From Edaphobacter bradus (GTDB lineage Bacteria; Acidobacteriota; Terriglobia; Terriglobales; Acidobacteriaceae), in assembly GCF_025685645.1 (NCBI RefSeq), contig NZ_JAGSYF010000006.1, positions 1 through 64,000 on the forward strand: a DNA stretch of 64,000 nt. The letters are read 5' to 3'. Numbering within the stretch: position 1 is the stretch's first letter; every line of letters begins with the position of its first letter. The notes below the pieces were generated by a model. The model searched no databases. It was not told where the DNA came from and worked only from the letters and a program-made list of their open reading frames with translations. Shown here piece after piece: positions 1-8,800 of the stretch. A program made the position numbers and the translations under genes.

Positions 1-357
1 GAGATACAGGGTCAGCCCTGAGGTTCTGGGGCTCGTAGGTCCGTGCCTGGCTTCCTGGGAGGCTTGGGATGCCTGCCGAGTTGGTTGATCTACTGCCGTA
101 GGAGTGTTGGCTGAAGTATTTTTGTGGGACTTAGGCGACACCCTGGAGGGATCTGGCTCTCAGTCTGGGCTGCTGGGCTTGGTTATGGGATGGGGTTCTC
201 TCTATAGTCTGGGTTCTTTTGCTCGTAGGTGTTGTAGAAAGACGCTCTTCCTGGCCCGCGCCTCCCTCCTGCCCACCCGTTCAAAAGACGGCTTGGTGAG
301 GCCTTTGGAGAAACCAGGCTAGGGTGACACACTCTCCTCCCTAAGGAGAACAACACC
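1..357. other. Left-edge stretch without a recognisable gene
   Basis: No reading frame here has plausible coding character. An imperfect direct repeat of 19 nt (GGTTCT, three variable bases, then GCTCGTAGGT) occurs at 22-40 and 212-230. The last 25 bases hold the ribosome-binding hairpin of the next gene. The DNA may belong to a mobile element whose body lies left of the window, but that is only a guess. Confidence 0.4.
333..349 (+). promoter_or_regulatory. Hairpin that would bury the Shine-Dalgarno of the following gene
   Basis: TCTCCT (333-338) and AGGAGA (344-349) form a perfect 6-bp stem with the 5-nt loop CCCTA. The 3' arm is itself the Shine-Dalgarno for a CTG start codon at 358, nine bases further on. 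In mRNA the stem would hide the ribosome-binding site. The pairing is seen in the sequence. A regulatory role is inference. Confidence 0.4.
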
Positions 358-750
358 CTGCCCATCCACCCAACCTGGATCAACCCAGCCTCCCAGCGCC
401 GTTGCCACGGCAAACGCCGCTACAGAACCATCACACATGCTGAGATCGCTGCCGAGAAGGCCAGCTACAAGACCGGAGAGCTCATCCTCGCCTATCAGTG
501 CTATGACTGCCTCCGCTTCCATATCGGTCACGCCGATCAGTCCCAGAAGATCGTCCGCCGGATCCCCGAGCCGCCGACCATCCCTCCAGGTACTTGCCCC
601 TGTTGTCGCGGTCCTATCCCAGACGACCGCCTCAAAGCTGCCAGGGACAGCAACACTCCCAACGCCTACTGTTCGGACAAATGCAAAAAGAAGGCTAAAC
701 GGAAGAGATATCGAACCCGAAAATACCGAGCCTTGCTAAAACTCTTGTAA
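358..750 (+). CDS. Small basic cysteine-rich (zinc-ribbon-like) protein with non-ATG start
   Basis: The frame is open from 328 to a TAA at 748-750 and is strongly biased to C or G in third positions, as expected of real coding DNA, yet it has no ATG, GTG or TTG near its 5' end. The best initiation site is CTG 358, with AAGGAG at 343-348 upstream, giving about 130 residues. The product has a CYDC pair followed by two histidines (residues near 48-57), a CPCC motif (near 82-85) and a YCSDKC motif (near 108-113), which together resemble two zinc-binding sites. The C-terminus is very basic, rich in KKKAKRKRYRTRKYR-type residues. I do not recognise a family. A nucleic-acid-binding role is likely from the composition only. 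It could also be the 3' part of a gene whose start was lost. Confidence 0.55.
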   Translation: MPIHPTWINPASQRRCHGKRRYRTITHAEIAAEKASYKTGELILAYQCYDCLRFHIGHADQSQKIVRRIPEPPTIPPGTCPCCRGPIPDDRLKAARDSNTPNAYCSDKCKKKAKRKRYRTRKYRALLKLL

Positions 751-1101
751 GAGTTCTCTTGCGAGAAACGCGTTTTTCAGCACTGATCCGATTCGCAACT
801 AGGAAGCACGCCTTAAGCGAGCGACTTGGGGCGCCTCCAGATCCCTCGGCACTCTTGATTTATCGGAATATCATTCACTCAACTACAAAAGCGTGCGCCC
901 GAGTCACTGCTCCGCATGGTGATCGTATTGCGCTATCGGTCCGATTGAAAGATGCGATGAATCGCAATGGACGGCTTTCGATCTTATCGAGTAACCGAAC
1001 AGCATTAGGCCGGTCTCGTGCGATCCGACAGACATCTCGTTGTAGTCAGAACGATGAACGGTCTTTTTCGAGTGCTCGCTTATCCAGATAGGAGATTGAA
1101 C
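751..1101. other. Intergenic region upstream of the SDR gene
   Basis: No convincing gene is seen in 351 bases. A 6-bp inverted repeat TGCGAT-GA-ATCGCA lies at 953-966, about 135 bases before the SDR start, and could be a protein-binding site. Open frames crossing this region read antisense through the SDR gene or have no coding bias. Confidence 0.35.
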
Positions 1102-1869
1102 ATGTCTAAACCATTGGAGAACAAACTTGCACTCGTCACAGGATCGTCGCGCGGAATCGGAGCTGCCATCGCTATCCGTTTGGCCGCCGAGGGCGCTTCC
1201 GTCATTGTCAACTATGCGGCAAGTCCGGCGCGTGCAGAAAAGGTCGTCAAGGAAATCCGCGATGCGGGCGGAAAAGCAGAGGCCGTGGGCGCTGATCTCA
1301 GCACCATTGAGGGCACAAACAAGCTGATCGCGTCCATCGACCAGGCTTTTGGTGGCTCCTTCGGTGGGCGTCTCGACATCCTCGTAAACAATGCAGGATC
1401 GGTGGTCTTCGGGCCGTTCATGGAGGGTGCGGAAGACTCCTATGACAAGCATTTCAACCTCAACGTTCGGTCTGTCATCGCGTTGTCGAAGGACGCTGCG
1501 CGTCGGATGATTCCGCAGAAATGGGGGCGGATTATCAACATCGGTTCCATCCACGGAGAGCACGCACATGTTTCCGGCGTGACGATGTATGTCGCGACCA
1601 AGTTTGCGGTCCACGGGTTCACACGCGGACTCTCGCGAGAGTTGGGTGCCACTGGGGTTACGGTTAATGCCGTGCAGCCTGGCTTCATTGACACTGAACT
1701 GAGCCCTGCAGACGACGGCTCTGTCGCGGAGGCCATGAAGAAGCTAACCAGTGTTGGTCGGTTCGGCCGAGCCGAGGAGATTGCTTCCGCGGTCGCATTC
1801 CTCGCTCAACCCGAGTCAGCGTTCATCAACGGCGAGAACCTGACTGTAGACGGCGGCTGGAACGCATAA
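1102..1869 (+). CDS. Short-chain dehydrogenase/reductase (SDR), classical type
   Basis: This is a 255-residue NAD(P)-dependent oxidoreductase of the FabG-like SDR family. The cofactor motif TGSSRGIG is at residues 14-21, NNAG near 91-94, the catalytic Ser in the IGSIHG segment near 147, and YVATK (Tyr and Lys of the active site) near 160-164. The C-terminal ING..LTVDGGWNA ending is typical of the family. The chosen start, ATG 1102, has GATAGGAG at 1088-1095. An upstream in-frame start at 1018 adds residues with no family similarity. The substrate cannot be read from the sequence. The gene stands alone, with non-coding DNA on both sides, so context gives no pathway. Family assignment is certain, function is not. 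Confidence 0.9.
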   Translation: MSKPLENKLALVTGSSRGIGAAIAIRLAAEGASVIVNYAASPARAEKVVKEIRDAGGKAEAVGADLSTIEGTNKLIASIDQAFGGSFGGRLDILVNNAGSVVFGPFMEGAEDSYDKHFNLNVRSVIALSKDAARRMIPQKWGRIINIGSIHGEHAHVSGVTMYVATKFAVHGFTRGLSRELGATGVTVNAVQPGFIDTELSPADDGSVAEAMKKLTSVGRFGRAEEIASAVAFLAQPESAFINGENLTVDGGWNA

Positions 1870-2416
1870 CCGTTTGGGTAGCTGCATGATAAAATCACGC
1901 GGCTACCCTTCGTTGTTCCCGGGTGTAGCAATTTCAAGTGTTGCGAGATGTTTGCTGACTTCATCGTCCCGTTCTGGAACGGGATGCCCATTAGTCCTGG
2001 CAAGTCGGCTTCTCGGAAGTGATCCAGCCGCCTCTGAGGCCGAGCAAAAAGAGTTGCGCTTTAGCTGGCGAGAAGACGCACGCGCACTCAATGAGTGCAT
2101 CGGCGATTTACCACTCGCCGAGAAGGCGCATCCGTTCGCAGAAGGAGATCGCATGCGAGATGGATAGTCAGAGCTATAGCTATGAACTTGATGGACTCGC
2201 TATTAACCCAGCGAACCCCCAACCGCTGGGGATATTCAAAATGCGTCCTGCCGCTCGAATAATCGAATTGGGATCATTATGGGAAGTTGCGAATAAGGAG
2301 AATTAGGTGAGTCACTTATCGATCATCGGCTTAGAGGCTAGTTCCGTTACTTGACTGCCTGAGTCGAACAGCCATGAGTGACGGTTGAAACGCGCCCGCA
2401 ATCACTCTGGAAACGG
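1870..2416. other. 547-base stretch with inverted repeats and no gene
   Basis: No frame looks coding. Three inverted repeats are visible: GGGTAGC (1876-1882) with GCTACCC (1902-1908) just after the SDR stop, a possible transcription terminator without a T tract; the near-perfect palindrome CCCGTTC-TG-GAACGGG at 1968-1983; and CGGCGA/TCGCCG at 2101-2120. Their role is unknown. Confidence 0.4.
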
Positions 2417-4066
2417 TCAGGCCATTAACGAGAGATATTGATGCACGAAAGCAACGGCCATGCTGCCTTCTCCTACGCTGCTGGAAACGCGCTTGATCGA
2501 GTTGTAGCGAACGTCGCCTACACAGAAGAAGCCCGGAAGATTTGTTTCCAGCAGAAATGGAGCACGATCTGCCGCCCAACCTGGCCGGTCGCTCACCTCG
2601 CGCCCCGTGCGGACATAGCCGTTTTCGCGTTGGAGTTGAGGCGGCAACCAATGGCTTACTGCATCGGCGCCGATCATGACAAACAGTGCATCTGCAGACC
2701 GGCGAATGACAGGCTCCCCTGCTTTTCGGGTTTCGATTGCTTTCAAGTAATCCGTGCCGTCCGCCGAGATCACCTGAGTTTCCGTCTCCACCCGAATGCC
2801 CGGCACGAGCGCAATCTGATCGATCAAGTATTGCGACATGGTGCGCTTCAGATCTTCGCCGCGGACCAACATGGTCACTGAACTCGCGTAATCTGCGAAG
2901 AACAGGGCAGCCTGGCCGGCAGAGTTGCCGCCGCCGATAATAAAGACGCGCTTTCCTGCCACAGTTGGTGCCTCAGTACGCGCAGCCCCATACAAGACTC
3001 CACGTCCGATGAAGCGATCGACGCCGTCCGCCTCGAGTCTGCGCCAATCGACTCCGGTCGCCAGGATCACGGTCTTTGTGTCAACCCTATCGCCACCATC
3101 GAGCCCAATCGTATATGCGCCATCGGGTTGCGGAATGATCTCTTGGACCTCTCGGGTAAGAACCACTTCGGCTCCAAACTTAACCGCCTGCCGGAACGCG
3201 CGTTGACTGAGGTCATCTCCTGAGATGCCATTGGGGAAGCCGAGGTAATTCTCGATTCGAGAAGATGTGCCAGCCTGACCGCCGGGAGCCTTGCGCTCGA
3301 CCAACAAGATGCTGAGCCCTTCCGAGGCTCCGTAGACGGCAGCCGCCAGTCCTGCTGGGCCGCCGCCAATAATCACCACGTCATAGCTTTGGCGATGGGG
3401 AGCCGTTTGGAATCCGAGCGCTTCAGCTACCTTACGAACCGTAGGAGGATGGCTGACGCAGAGCGAACCATCCACGACGACGGATAGGCCAGAAACCTCG
3501 CAAGCCTGGTCAGTCGGAGCCAGTTGTGCGCTTCGATCGCGGTCGACCCACTCATAAGGGATTCTATTCATGCTCAAGAAGCTGCGAATCTCCCGGCAGT
3601 CGCCATCAAATTTCGATCCGACTATTTGTACGCGGGTGGAGGGAAGACTCAGCATGTACTTCTGCACGACTTGTACCCGCTCGTTAAGGGTCTGTAATAT
3701 CACCGCGCTGAACTCGGGCGAGTGTCGAATCAATTCCTGGAGGTGTTGCGGATCGAGCCGTGCCAAATGGCAAGCTGTCTTCGCGCGGACGGAGGCGGGA
3801 GCCGCCGTTGCCATGAGAATGGCCAATTCGCCAAAGAAATCGCCCGGCTTGTGCTCTGAGACTTCAGTTCGACGCCCCATCACATCTTTGAGCACTTCCG
3901 TGGTTCCGTCCATCACTACAAAAAAAGGGGTTGGCTCCCCTTCGTGAATGAGATACTCACCCGGTTCCAGATGAAGATCGGCAGCCTGCTGCGAGAGCCA
4001 CATAAGGTTCGCATCGTTCAAGCAGGAAAAGATTGGAAGCTTCTTCAATTCCGAGGATGTCAGCAT
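2417..4066 (-). CDS. Cyclic nucleotide-binding domain fused to thioredoxin reductase-like flavoprotein lacking CxxC
   Basis: This 549-residue protein has three parts: a cNMP/CRP-type sensor domain (residues 1-125, with PGDFFGELAIL at 74-84), a thioredoxin-fold linker segment (145-215) and a thioredoxin reductase-like FAD/NAD(P)H domain (227-549). The FAD motif GGGPAG is at 234-239, the APGGQAGTSSRIENYLG signature at 260-276, the NAD(P) motif GGGNSAG at 378-384 and the C-terminal FAD-binding FFCVGD segment near 515. True thioredoxin reductases carry CATC between the two nucleotide motifs. Here the position reads GAAR (360-363), so there is no redox disulphide and the enzyme cannot reduce thioredoxin in the usual way. 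Related fused proteins exist in many soil bacteria. The electron acceptor is unknown. The gene lies just downstream of a small uncharacterised gene on the same strand. Confidence 0.85.
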   Translation of the reverse strand: MLTSSELKKLPIFSCLNDANLMWLSQQAADLHLEPGEYLIHEGEPTPFFVVMDGTTEVLKDVMGRRTEVSEHKPGDFFGELAILMATAAPASVRAKTACHLARLDPQHLQELIRHSPEFSAVILQTLNERVQVVQKYMLSLPSTRVQIVGSKFDGDCREIRSFLSMNRIPYEWVDRDRSAQLAPTDQACEVSGLSVVVDGSLCVSHPPTVRKVAEALGFQTAPHRQSYDVVIIGGGPAGLAAAVYGASEGLSILLVERKAPGGQAGTSSRIENYLGFPNGISGDDLSQRAFRQAVKFGAEVVLTREVQEIIPQPDGAYTIGLDGGDRVDTKTVILATGVDWRRLEADGVDRFIGRGVLYGAARTEAPTVAGKRVFIIGGGNSAGQAALFFADYASSVTMLVRGEDLKRTMSQYLIDQIALVPGIRVETETQVISADGTDYLKAIETRKAGEPVIRRSADALFVMIGADAVSHWLPPQLQRENGYVRTGREVSDRPGWAADRAPFLLETNLPGFFCVGDVRYNSIKRVSSSVGEGSMAVAFVHQYLSLMA

Positions 4067-4158
4067 GACGATCGGTGTCCTCCTTTCTGTGCGGATAGCA
4101 AGGGCTCATCAAAAGGCAAGATCGCGTCCTCGTCGGACGATGAGCTCTTGCTCTAAGC

Positions 4159-4452
4159 TCAAGAGAGATTCTCAGCTAGATCGTGGTTGAATCTAATCTC
4201 GCCGCTCTTGTCGGCTGGCTTGGTCCGGACCTCAAATGCAAATGTGGAAAGCTGCTGTTCCGAAAAGCCTACGATACGATCCCTACCGCTCTCGTCGATA
4301 ACCTGCAAAAAGACATAACCTGCTTCGTCTCGGTAGACGAATTTGCGAACAGTAATCGCTCCAATCGATGTGTAAAGGATGTAGACTGCCTCGTCTGGCT
4401 TTTGGACGAGGGATCGAACATCTCGATAAATATCCCAAAAATGTGAGTCCAT
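4159..4452 (-). CDS. Uncharacterised 97-residue protein
   Basis: A short soluble protein with no signal peptide or membrane segment. The start ATG 4452 has a strong GAGGAGGAG ribosome-binding site, and base use resembles that of neighbouring genes, so it is probably expressed. The pattern of alternating hydrophobic residues (VYILYTSIG, GYVFLQVID) suggests a small beta-rich fold. I do not recognise the family. It sits 92 bases upstream of the cNMP/flavoprotein gene on the same strand and may be cotranscribed with it. Confidence 0.6.
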   Translation of the reverse strand: MDSHFWDIYRDVRSLVQKPDEAVYILYTSIGAITVRKFVYRDEAGYVFLQVIDESGRDRIVGFSEQQLSTFAFEVRTKPADKSGEIRFNHDLAENLS

Positions 4453-4541
4453 TGCTCCTCCTCGTTGAGCGGGACCGCCGGCTGTCTCGGCGGACGGGTC
4501 CAGTTGGCGTAGCGCGAAGTTGTTTCTTTCACGCCTCGCAG

Positions 4542-5213
4542 CTATTTACCGGGCTCAGGCGGATAGTTCTTGAAAAGCTTGACCATCGCCTTTTGCAGGT
4601 TCCCGTAGTTTTTATAAGGATCTTTCTTGAGGTTGACGGTGTTGCTAGCATCTCCGCGCCAGATCAACTGCTTTCTTGCGGGGTCATACAGGCCCACTAT
4701 CAGCGTCCCAATGGGAATAGTAGAAGTTTGGCCCTGGACCGAGCTCAGGCCGCCCCCCGAGTATGGACCTCCGCCCCACCAGCCATTGGCTCCCGAGCCC
4801 CACAGATTTATGCTCTTTTCCTCACGGATGTGAGCCTGATAGCCCACCAGAATGTCCCCACCCTTATCGACTTTGGTGAGACCCTTCTGTGCGAGCTGTG
4901 CATCAATTGCCCGTTTAATATCCTGATCGAGCAACTGATCATCTGGGACATTGCTGGCGCTCATAGGTGGTGGGCCGACCGGCAAATTTGGCAGGCTGGC
5001 CGGCATATCTGGCAGGCCGGCCGGGGCGTCGGCCTTTGGCGGACCGCCCGGCCCCCTCTGGACGTCGACCCATTGGTAGGTCCGATAGGATTGAAAGTTC
5101 GCGCCTCGGTCATAGTTGTAGTGAACGTCCTGTCCATAGGCATAAGCGACCATGAACAACAAGGCTAGTGGCAATATCAGCCGTTTTGTGATTTTCAAAA
5201 TATCTCCTTCCAT
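4542..5213 (-). CDS. Exported DUF4136-family protein
   Basis: This 223-residue protein has an N-terminal signal sequence (basic stretch ILKITKR followed by LILPLALLFMVAYAYG, cleavage likely before QDV). The mature part starts with the DUF4136 hallmark YNYDRGANFQSYRTYQW and ends with the family-typical segment in which DPARKQLIWRGDA precedes a NLQKAMVKLFKNYPP tail. A Pro/Leu-rich insertion (residues about 62-85, repeated LPxxP units) is unusual. DUF4136 proteins are periplasmic or outer-membrane-associated and of unknown function. A small ATG-preceding GGAG-type site supports the start. It is on the same strand as its neighbours but 89-90 bases from each. Confidence 0.8.
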   Translation of the reverse strand: MEGDILKITKRLILPLALLFMVAYAYGQDVHYNYDRGANFQSYRTYQWVDVQRGPGGPPKADAPAGLPDMPASLPNLPVGPPPMSASNVPDDQLLDQDIKRAIDAQLAQKGLTKVDKGGDILVGYQAHIREEKSINLWGSGANGWWGGGPYSGGGLSSVQGQTSTIPIGTLIVGLYDPARKQLIWRGDASNTVNLKKDPYKNYGNLQKAMVKLFKNYPPEPGK

Positions 5214-5299
5214 CTATTGCAGGCACGCATTGGGCGAGCAATCTTCATTCAGAACTCTGAAATTTCGCCGTCACGCAGCGAGGCGCCAGCAGTATCCAG

Positions 5300-5803
5300 T
5301 CATTTGCAAATGTGACAATGGGCTGAATCTTCCAGTTCTGAGTTACCTAACACAAAGGGAATTGGGTGCGGTATACGATGCACAGCGGTAACGAGGGATA
5401 TGAACTCCGGAAATGATTCAAATTCAGTTCTCAGATGCTCCCATTCACGCACAAATAAGGGACTGCGGAATCTCCGCTCAGCGGAACGGAGCATCAACTC
5501 CCACATTCGTTTTGGTATGCGGCGTTCGCAAAATAGAAGATAGGTTAATGAAACCAGAGTGCAGAACCGTAACATCGAGATGGTTAAATCGTCCGTCCGC
5601 TCAGGAAGCTCCGTGCCATCTGGCACACTCAGCCAGAATGCCGCCGAAGAGTTCTTCAACAGTTCGTCATACTGGGCAGACATTGCCAGGAAGATCTGCG
5701 TCTTCACCTGCACACGGTGATTTAGGACCGCGACAACCACACCGAGACCTCCCATCAGAAGCGACAATAATGTTGCGTATTGGATGATGTGGCCAAAGTT
5801 CAT
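5300..5803 (-). CDS. Small membrane-anchored protein at the end of the RND operon
   Basis: The 167-residue product begins with one clear membrane segment (about residues 7-28, IIQYATLLSLLMGGLGVVVAV) followed by a charged cytoplasmic or periplasmic domain with no motif I know. The start at 5803 lies 5 bases after the stop of the RND pump gene, so it is very likely translationally coupled to it. A longer frame open up to 6004 would overlap the pump gene by 200 bases and lacks similarity to anything, so the short version is preferred. It could be an accessory subunit of the efflux pump, but only position argues for that. Confidence 0.6.
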   Translation of the reverse strand: MNFGHIIQYATLLSLLMGGLGVVVAVLNHRVQVKTQIFLAMSAQYDELLKNSSAAFWLSVPDGTELPERTDDLTISMLRFCTLVSLTYLLFCERRIPKRMWELMLRSAERRFRSPLFVREWEHLRTEFESFPEFISLVTAVHRIPHPIPFVLGNSELEDSAHCHICK

Positions 5804-5808
5804 ATCGG

Positions 5809-8800
5809 TCACGCATGCACCCCCGATATTGCAGGCATCTCTGCCGGTTTCTCTGAAGCCGCCGAAGCCGTGTGCTCCGCTTGTTCCCAACGGATCAGTT
5901 TCAGATCCAGCACAACGAAGGAGTAGAGGACGGGAACGAGCCCAAGCGTCACGAAAGTGGCGATCGTCAGTCCCCCAATCTGCGCATAGCAAAGAGGCTC
6001 CCAAAGCGGGCCGCCGTGTGCAGCCAACGGAAACAGCGCAATCACTGTGGCCGCAACCGTGATCATCACTGGCCGCAAACGAAGGATGCCGGCATCGATC
6101 AGCGCCAACTCCAATTCCTCGCCCTCTTCTCGTCGCTCTTCGATAAATTCAAACAGCACAATGATGTGGCTCACAATTACACCGATGAGACTGATGATCC
6201 CAAGGAACGCCATGAATCCAAAGGGCTGGCCCATAATGGCGAGTGAAAAGATGGCACCGACGACGCCGTAAGGAATGGCGGCAAAGACGATGAGGGGTTT
6301 GAACGCATGCCTGAATTGTGCGAGGAGCGCCAGGTAGATGGCGCTGATGCAAATGATCAGCACGGTAGTGAGGTCGGCAAAGCCGCTGACCTGCTCTTTT
6401 TGCTCGCCGGCGAAGCGAAAGATAAACCCGTCGGGAAGCTGCTTCTGGAATGCCTCCAGATTCGGCAAAGCCGCCGCGATTACCTCCGAAGGCAAATGCC
6501 CCTGCGCAGGCCAGCACTGCACGGTAATGGTGCGGTACTGATCGAAGCGCCGGATTTTGGGCGTCACCGGACTCAGGGTAGTCGTCGCCACCTGATCGAG
6601 AGGCACCGGAGGTGTGTCTTGCCGCGAGAAGACATATAGACTACGCAGATCGGAGAGCTGGGACCGCTCCTCCATCTGCATGCGTCCAACAATCGGAACC
6701 TGCTTGTTGCCATCTCTCAAGACTCCAGCGGTGATGCCATGCAGAGCCGCGCTGACGGAATCGGAAACATCTGCGTTGGTGACGTGCGCCAGGTTTGCCC
6801 GGTCCGCATCGACGTGCATGACTTCTCTCGCACTCGGCTCGCCCCAATCGTCTCGAACTCTGGCGGAGATGGGGATGTCGCGAAAGATTTGCTTCAGCTG
6901 CTCGGCTTCCGCTCTGAGACGTGGTAGATCTTCGCCGGAAATTCTGACCTGAACCGGAATTCCAACCGGCTTGCCCGTTTCGAGAGTCCTCGTATCAATG
7001 ATTGCTCCCGGAATTTGCCTGTCCAGTTCCGGCTGCAAAAGGGCAAGCAGAGGTGTCGTATCATGATTGTCTTTCGTTCGCAGAATCACCTGAGCATAAT
7101 TGGTTTGCCTGTCCTCAGGTGTGGCGCTGCTCCAGAAGCGCGGACCGCCGCCGCCCACAAACGTGGTTATCGATTGCAAGACATCCTTCGGATGTCCGTG
7201 CTCTGGATGGCTCCTGCCATACTCTTCCGCTACTCGGCGGGTGATGGATTCCACCTGCTGAGCGGCGGCGCTGGTCGCGCTCGCCGGAGTGTCTTCAGGC
7301 AGCCACACATCGATGTAAGAAAAGTATTGAAGATCCTTTGGAAAGAACTGCGGTTTCAGCTTGGAAAAGACGACACCGCCCGATATCAACAGGACAAGCG
7401 ATGCTGCCAGGCAGACTTTTCTGTGTTCAATGGCCTTCTTCGCGGTTCGGAAATACCAGCCAGTGAACCCACGCTGCCGCCTCTCCTCAATTGGAGTTTC
7501 GATCTGGCTTTGCAAGAGAAAAGAGCTGATGAGCGGCACAAAGGTCATCGAGACGAGCAGGGCCGCCAGCAAAGAACAACTAATGACAATAGGCAGACTG
7601 TACAGGAATTTCCCCGTATCTCCGGGCAACAGCAGAAATGGAAGATAAGAGACGATATTCGTAAGGGTTGCAAACGCCATCGTCTTGAATAGCTTTGTCG
7701 GTCCCAGCCACGCGGCGACGGACCGTGGCTGGCCGGCACCCAGTTCGCGCACAATTGCGTCGCCGGACACCACCGGTACATCGACCAATAGCCCGAGCGC
7801 GATGATCAGCGAAGCGATAGAGACCTGTTGCAAGTCGATCCCGAGCGTGTTGATGACCCCAAACGTAATCGCGAGCGTAATCGGCATGGACGCCGCAATC
7901 AGAATGGCCGTCCGCCAGCTCCAGAAGCCAATCAAAGCCACAACTACCACCAGCACCAGCGCCTCGATCAAGCTGTGGCTGAAGAGCTCAATGCTGTCAT
8001 GTACCTGCAGGGGCTGGTCCGAGGTCCTGGCCAGGACCAGATCGGCGGGCAATGTTTTTCTGACGCTCGCCAAATTGGCGTCAACCTGTTTTCCAAAAGA
8101 TCCGATCTGTTCTCCCTTCTTCATCTGGACCGAGAGCGTAATCGCGCGTGTCGTGATCCATCTGCCGTTTTCGTCGCGGCGCGTGTACCGGTTCAGGAAC
8201 GAAGGCGGATTCTCGTATCCCCTGTCGATGTCCACAAGATCCCGCAAGTAAAGCGGCGTTCCGTTCGGTGACGTGCCTAGCACTACATTCCGCAGATCGT
8301 CGATGCTCTTGAACTCGCCTGTGGTGTTGACGCTGACCGTGCGTCCGCGTGCATTGAGCGTTTGGCCGCTCTCCGGTAGATTCCGGGCCGCGAGGATATT
8401 GGAAAGATCCGCCGGCCTTAGCTTGTATTGCGCCAGGCGCTGCTGCGAGAAATTCAGAAATACGTTCTCGTCCAGTACCCCGGAACGTTCTGCCTTCGCC
8501 ACGATCGACAGCGTTTTGAGGCTTCGCTGAAGGGTATCGGTAAAGTCGTCCAGGTCGCGATAAGTGTACTTGTCACCGGCCACGGCCTGAAGCGCTGCCG
8601 TGGTGTTTGCCGGTTCGTCGATGATCGCAGGTTTCCATGCATCGGGATGAAGTTCGTCGGTTTGCAGGTTCTGATTTGCGAACTTTCTCAAGGCCGACTG
8701 CAGATCAGAAGTGCTGAGGTTCGTCGCCAGGTCCACCCCTGTGAACCCCGCTCCCGAAAACACTCGCACATCGGAACATAGATGTTCGGTTGCCATGTCT

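Noticed and set aside
904..1614. Long minus-strand open frame over the SDR gene and its upstream region
   Set aside because: It is antisense to a clear SDR gene, has no family similarity and no ribosome-binding site.
1874..2167. Short plus-strand frame between the SDR and flavoprotein genes
   Set aside because: Overlaps other open frames, lacks codon bias and a ribosome-binding site; treated as non-coding.
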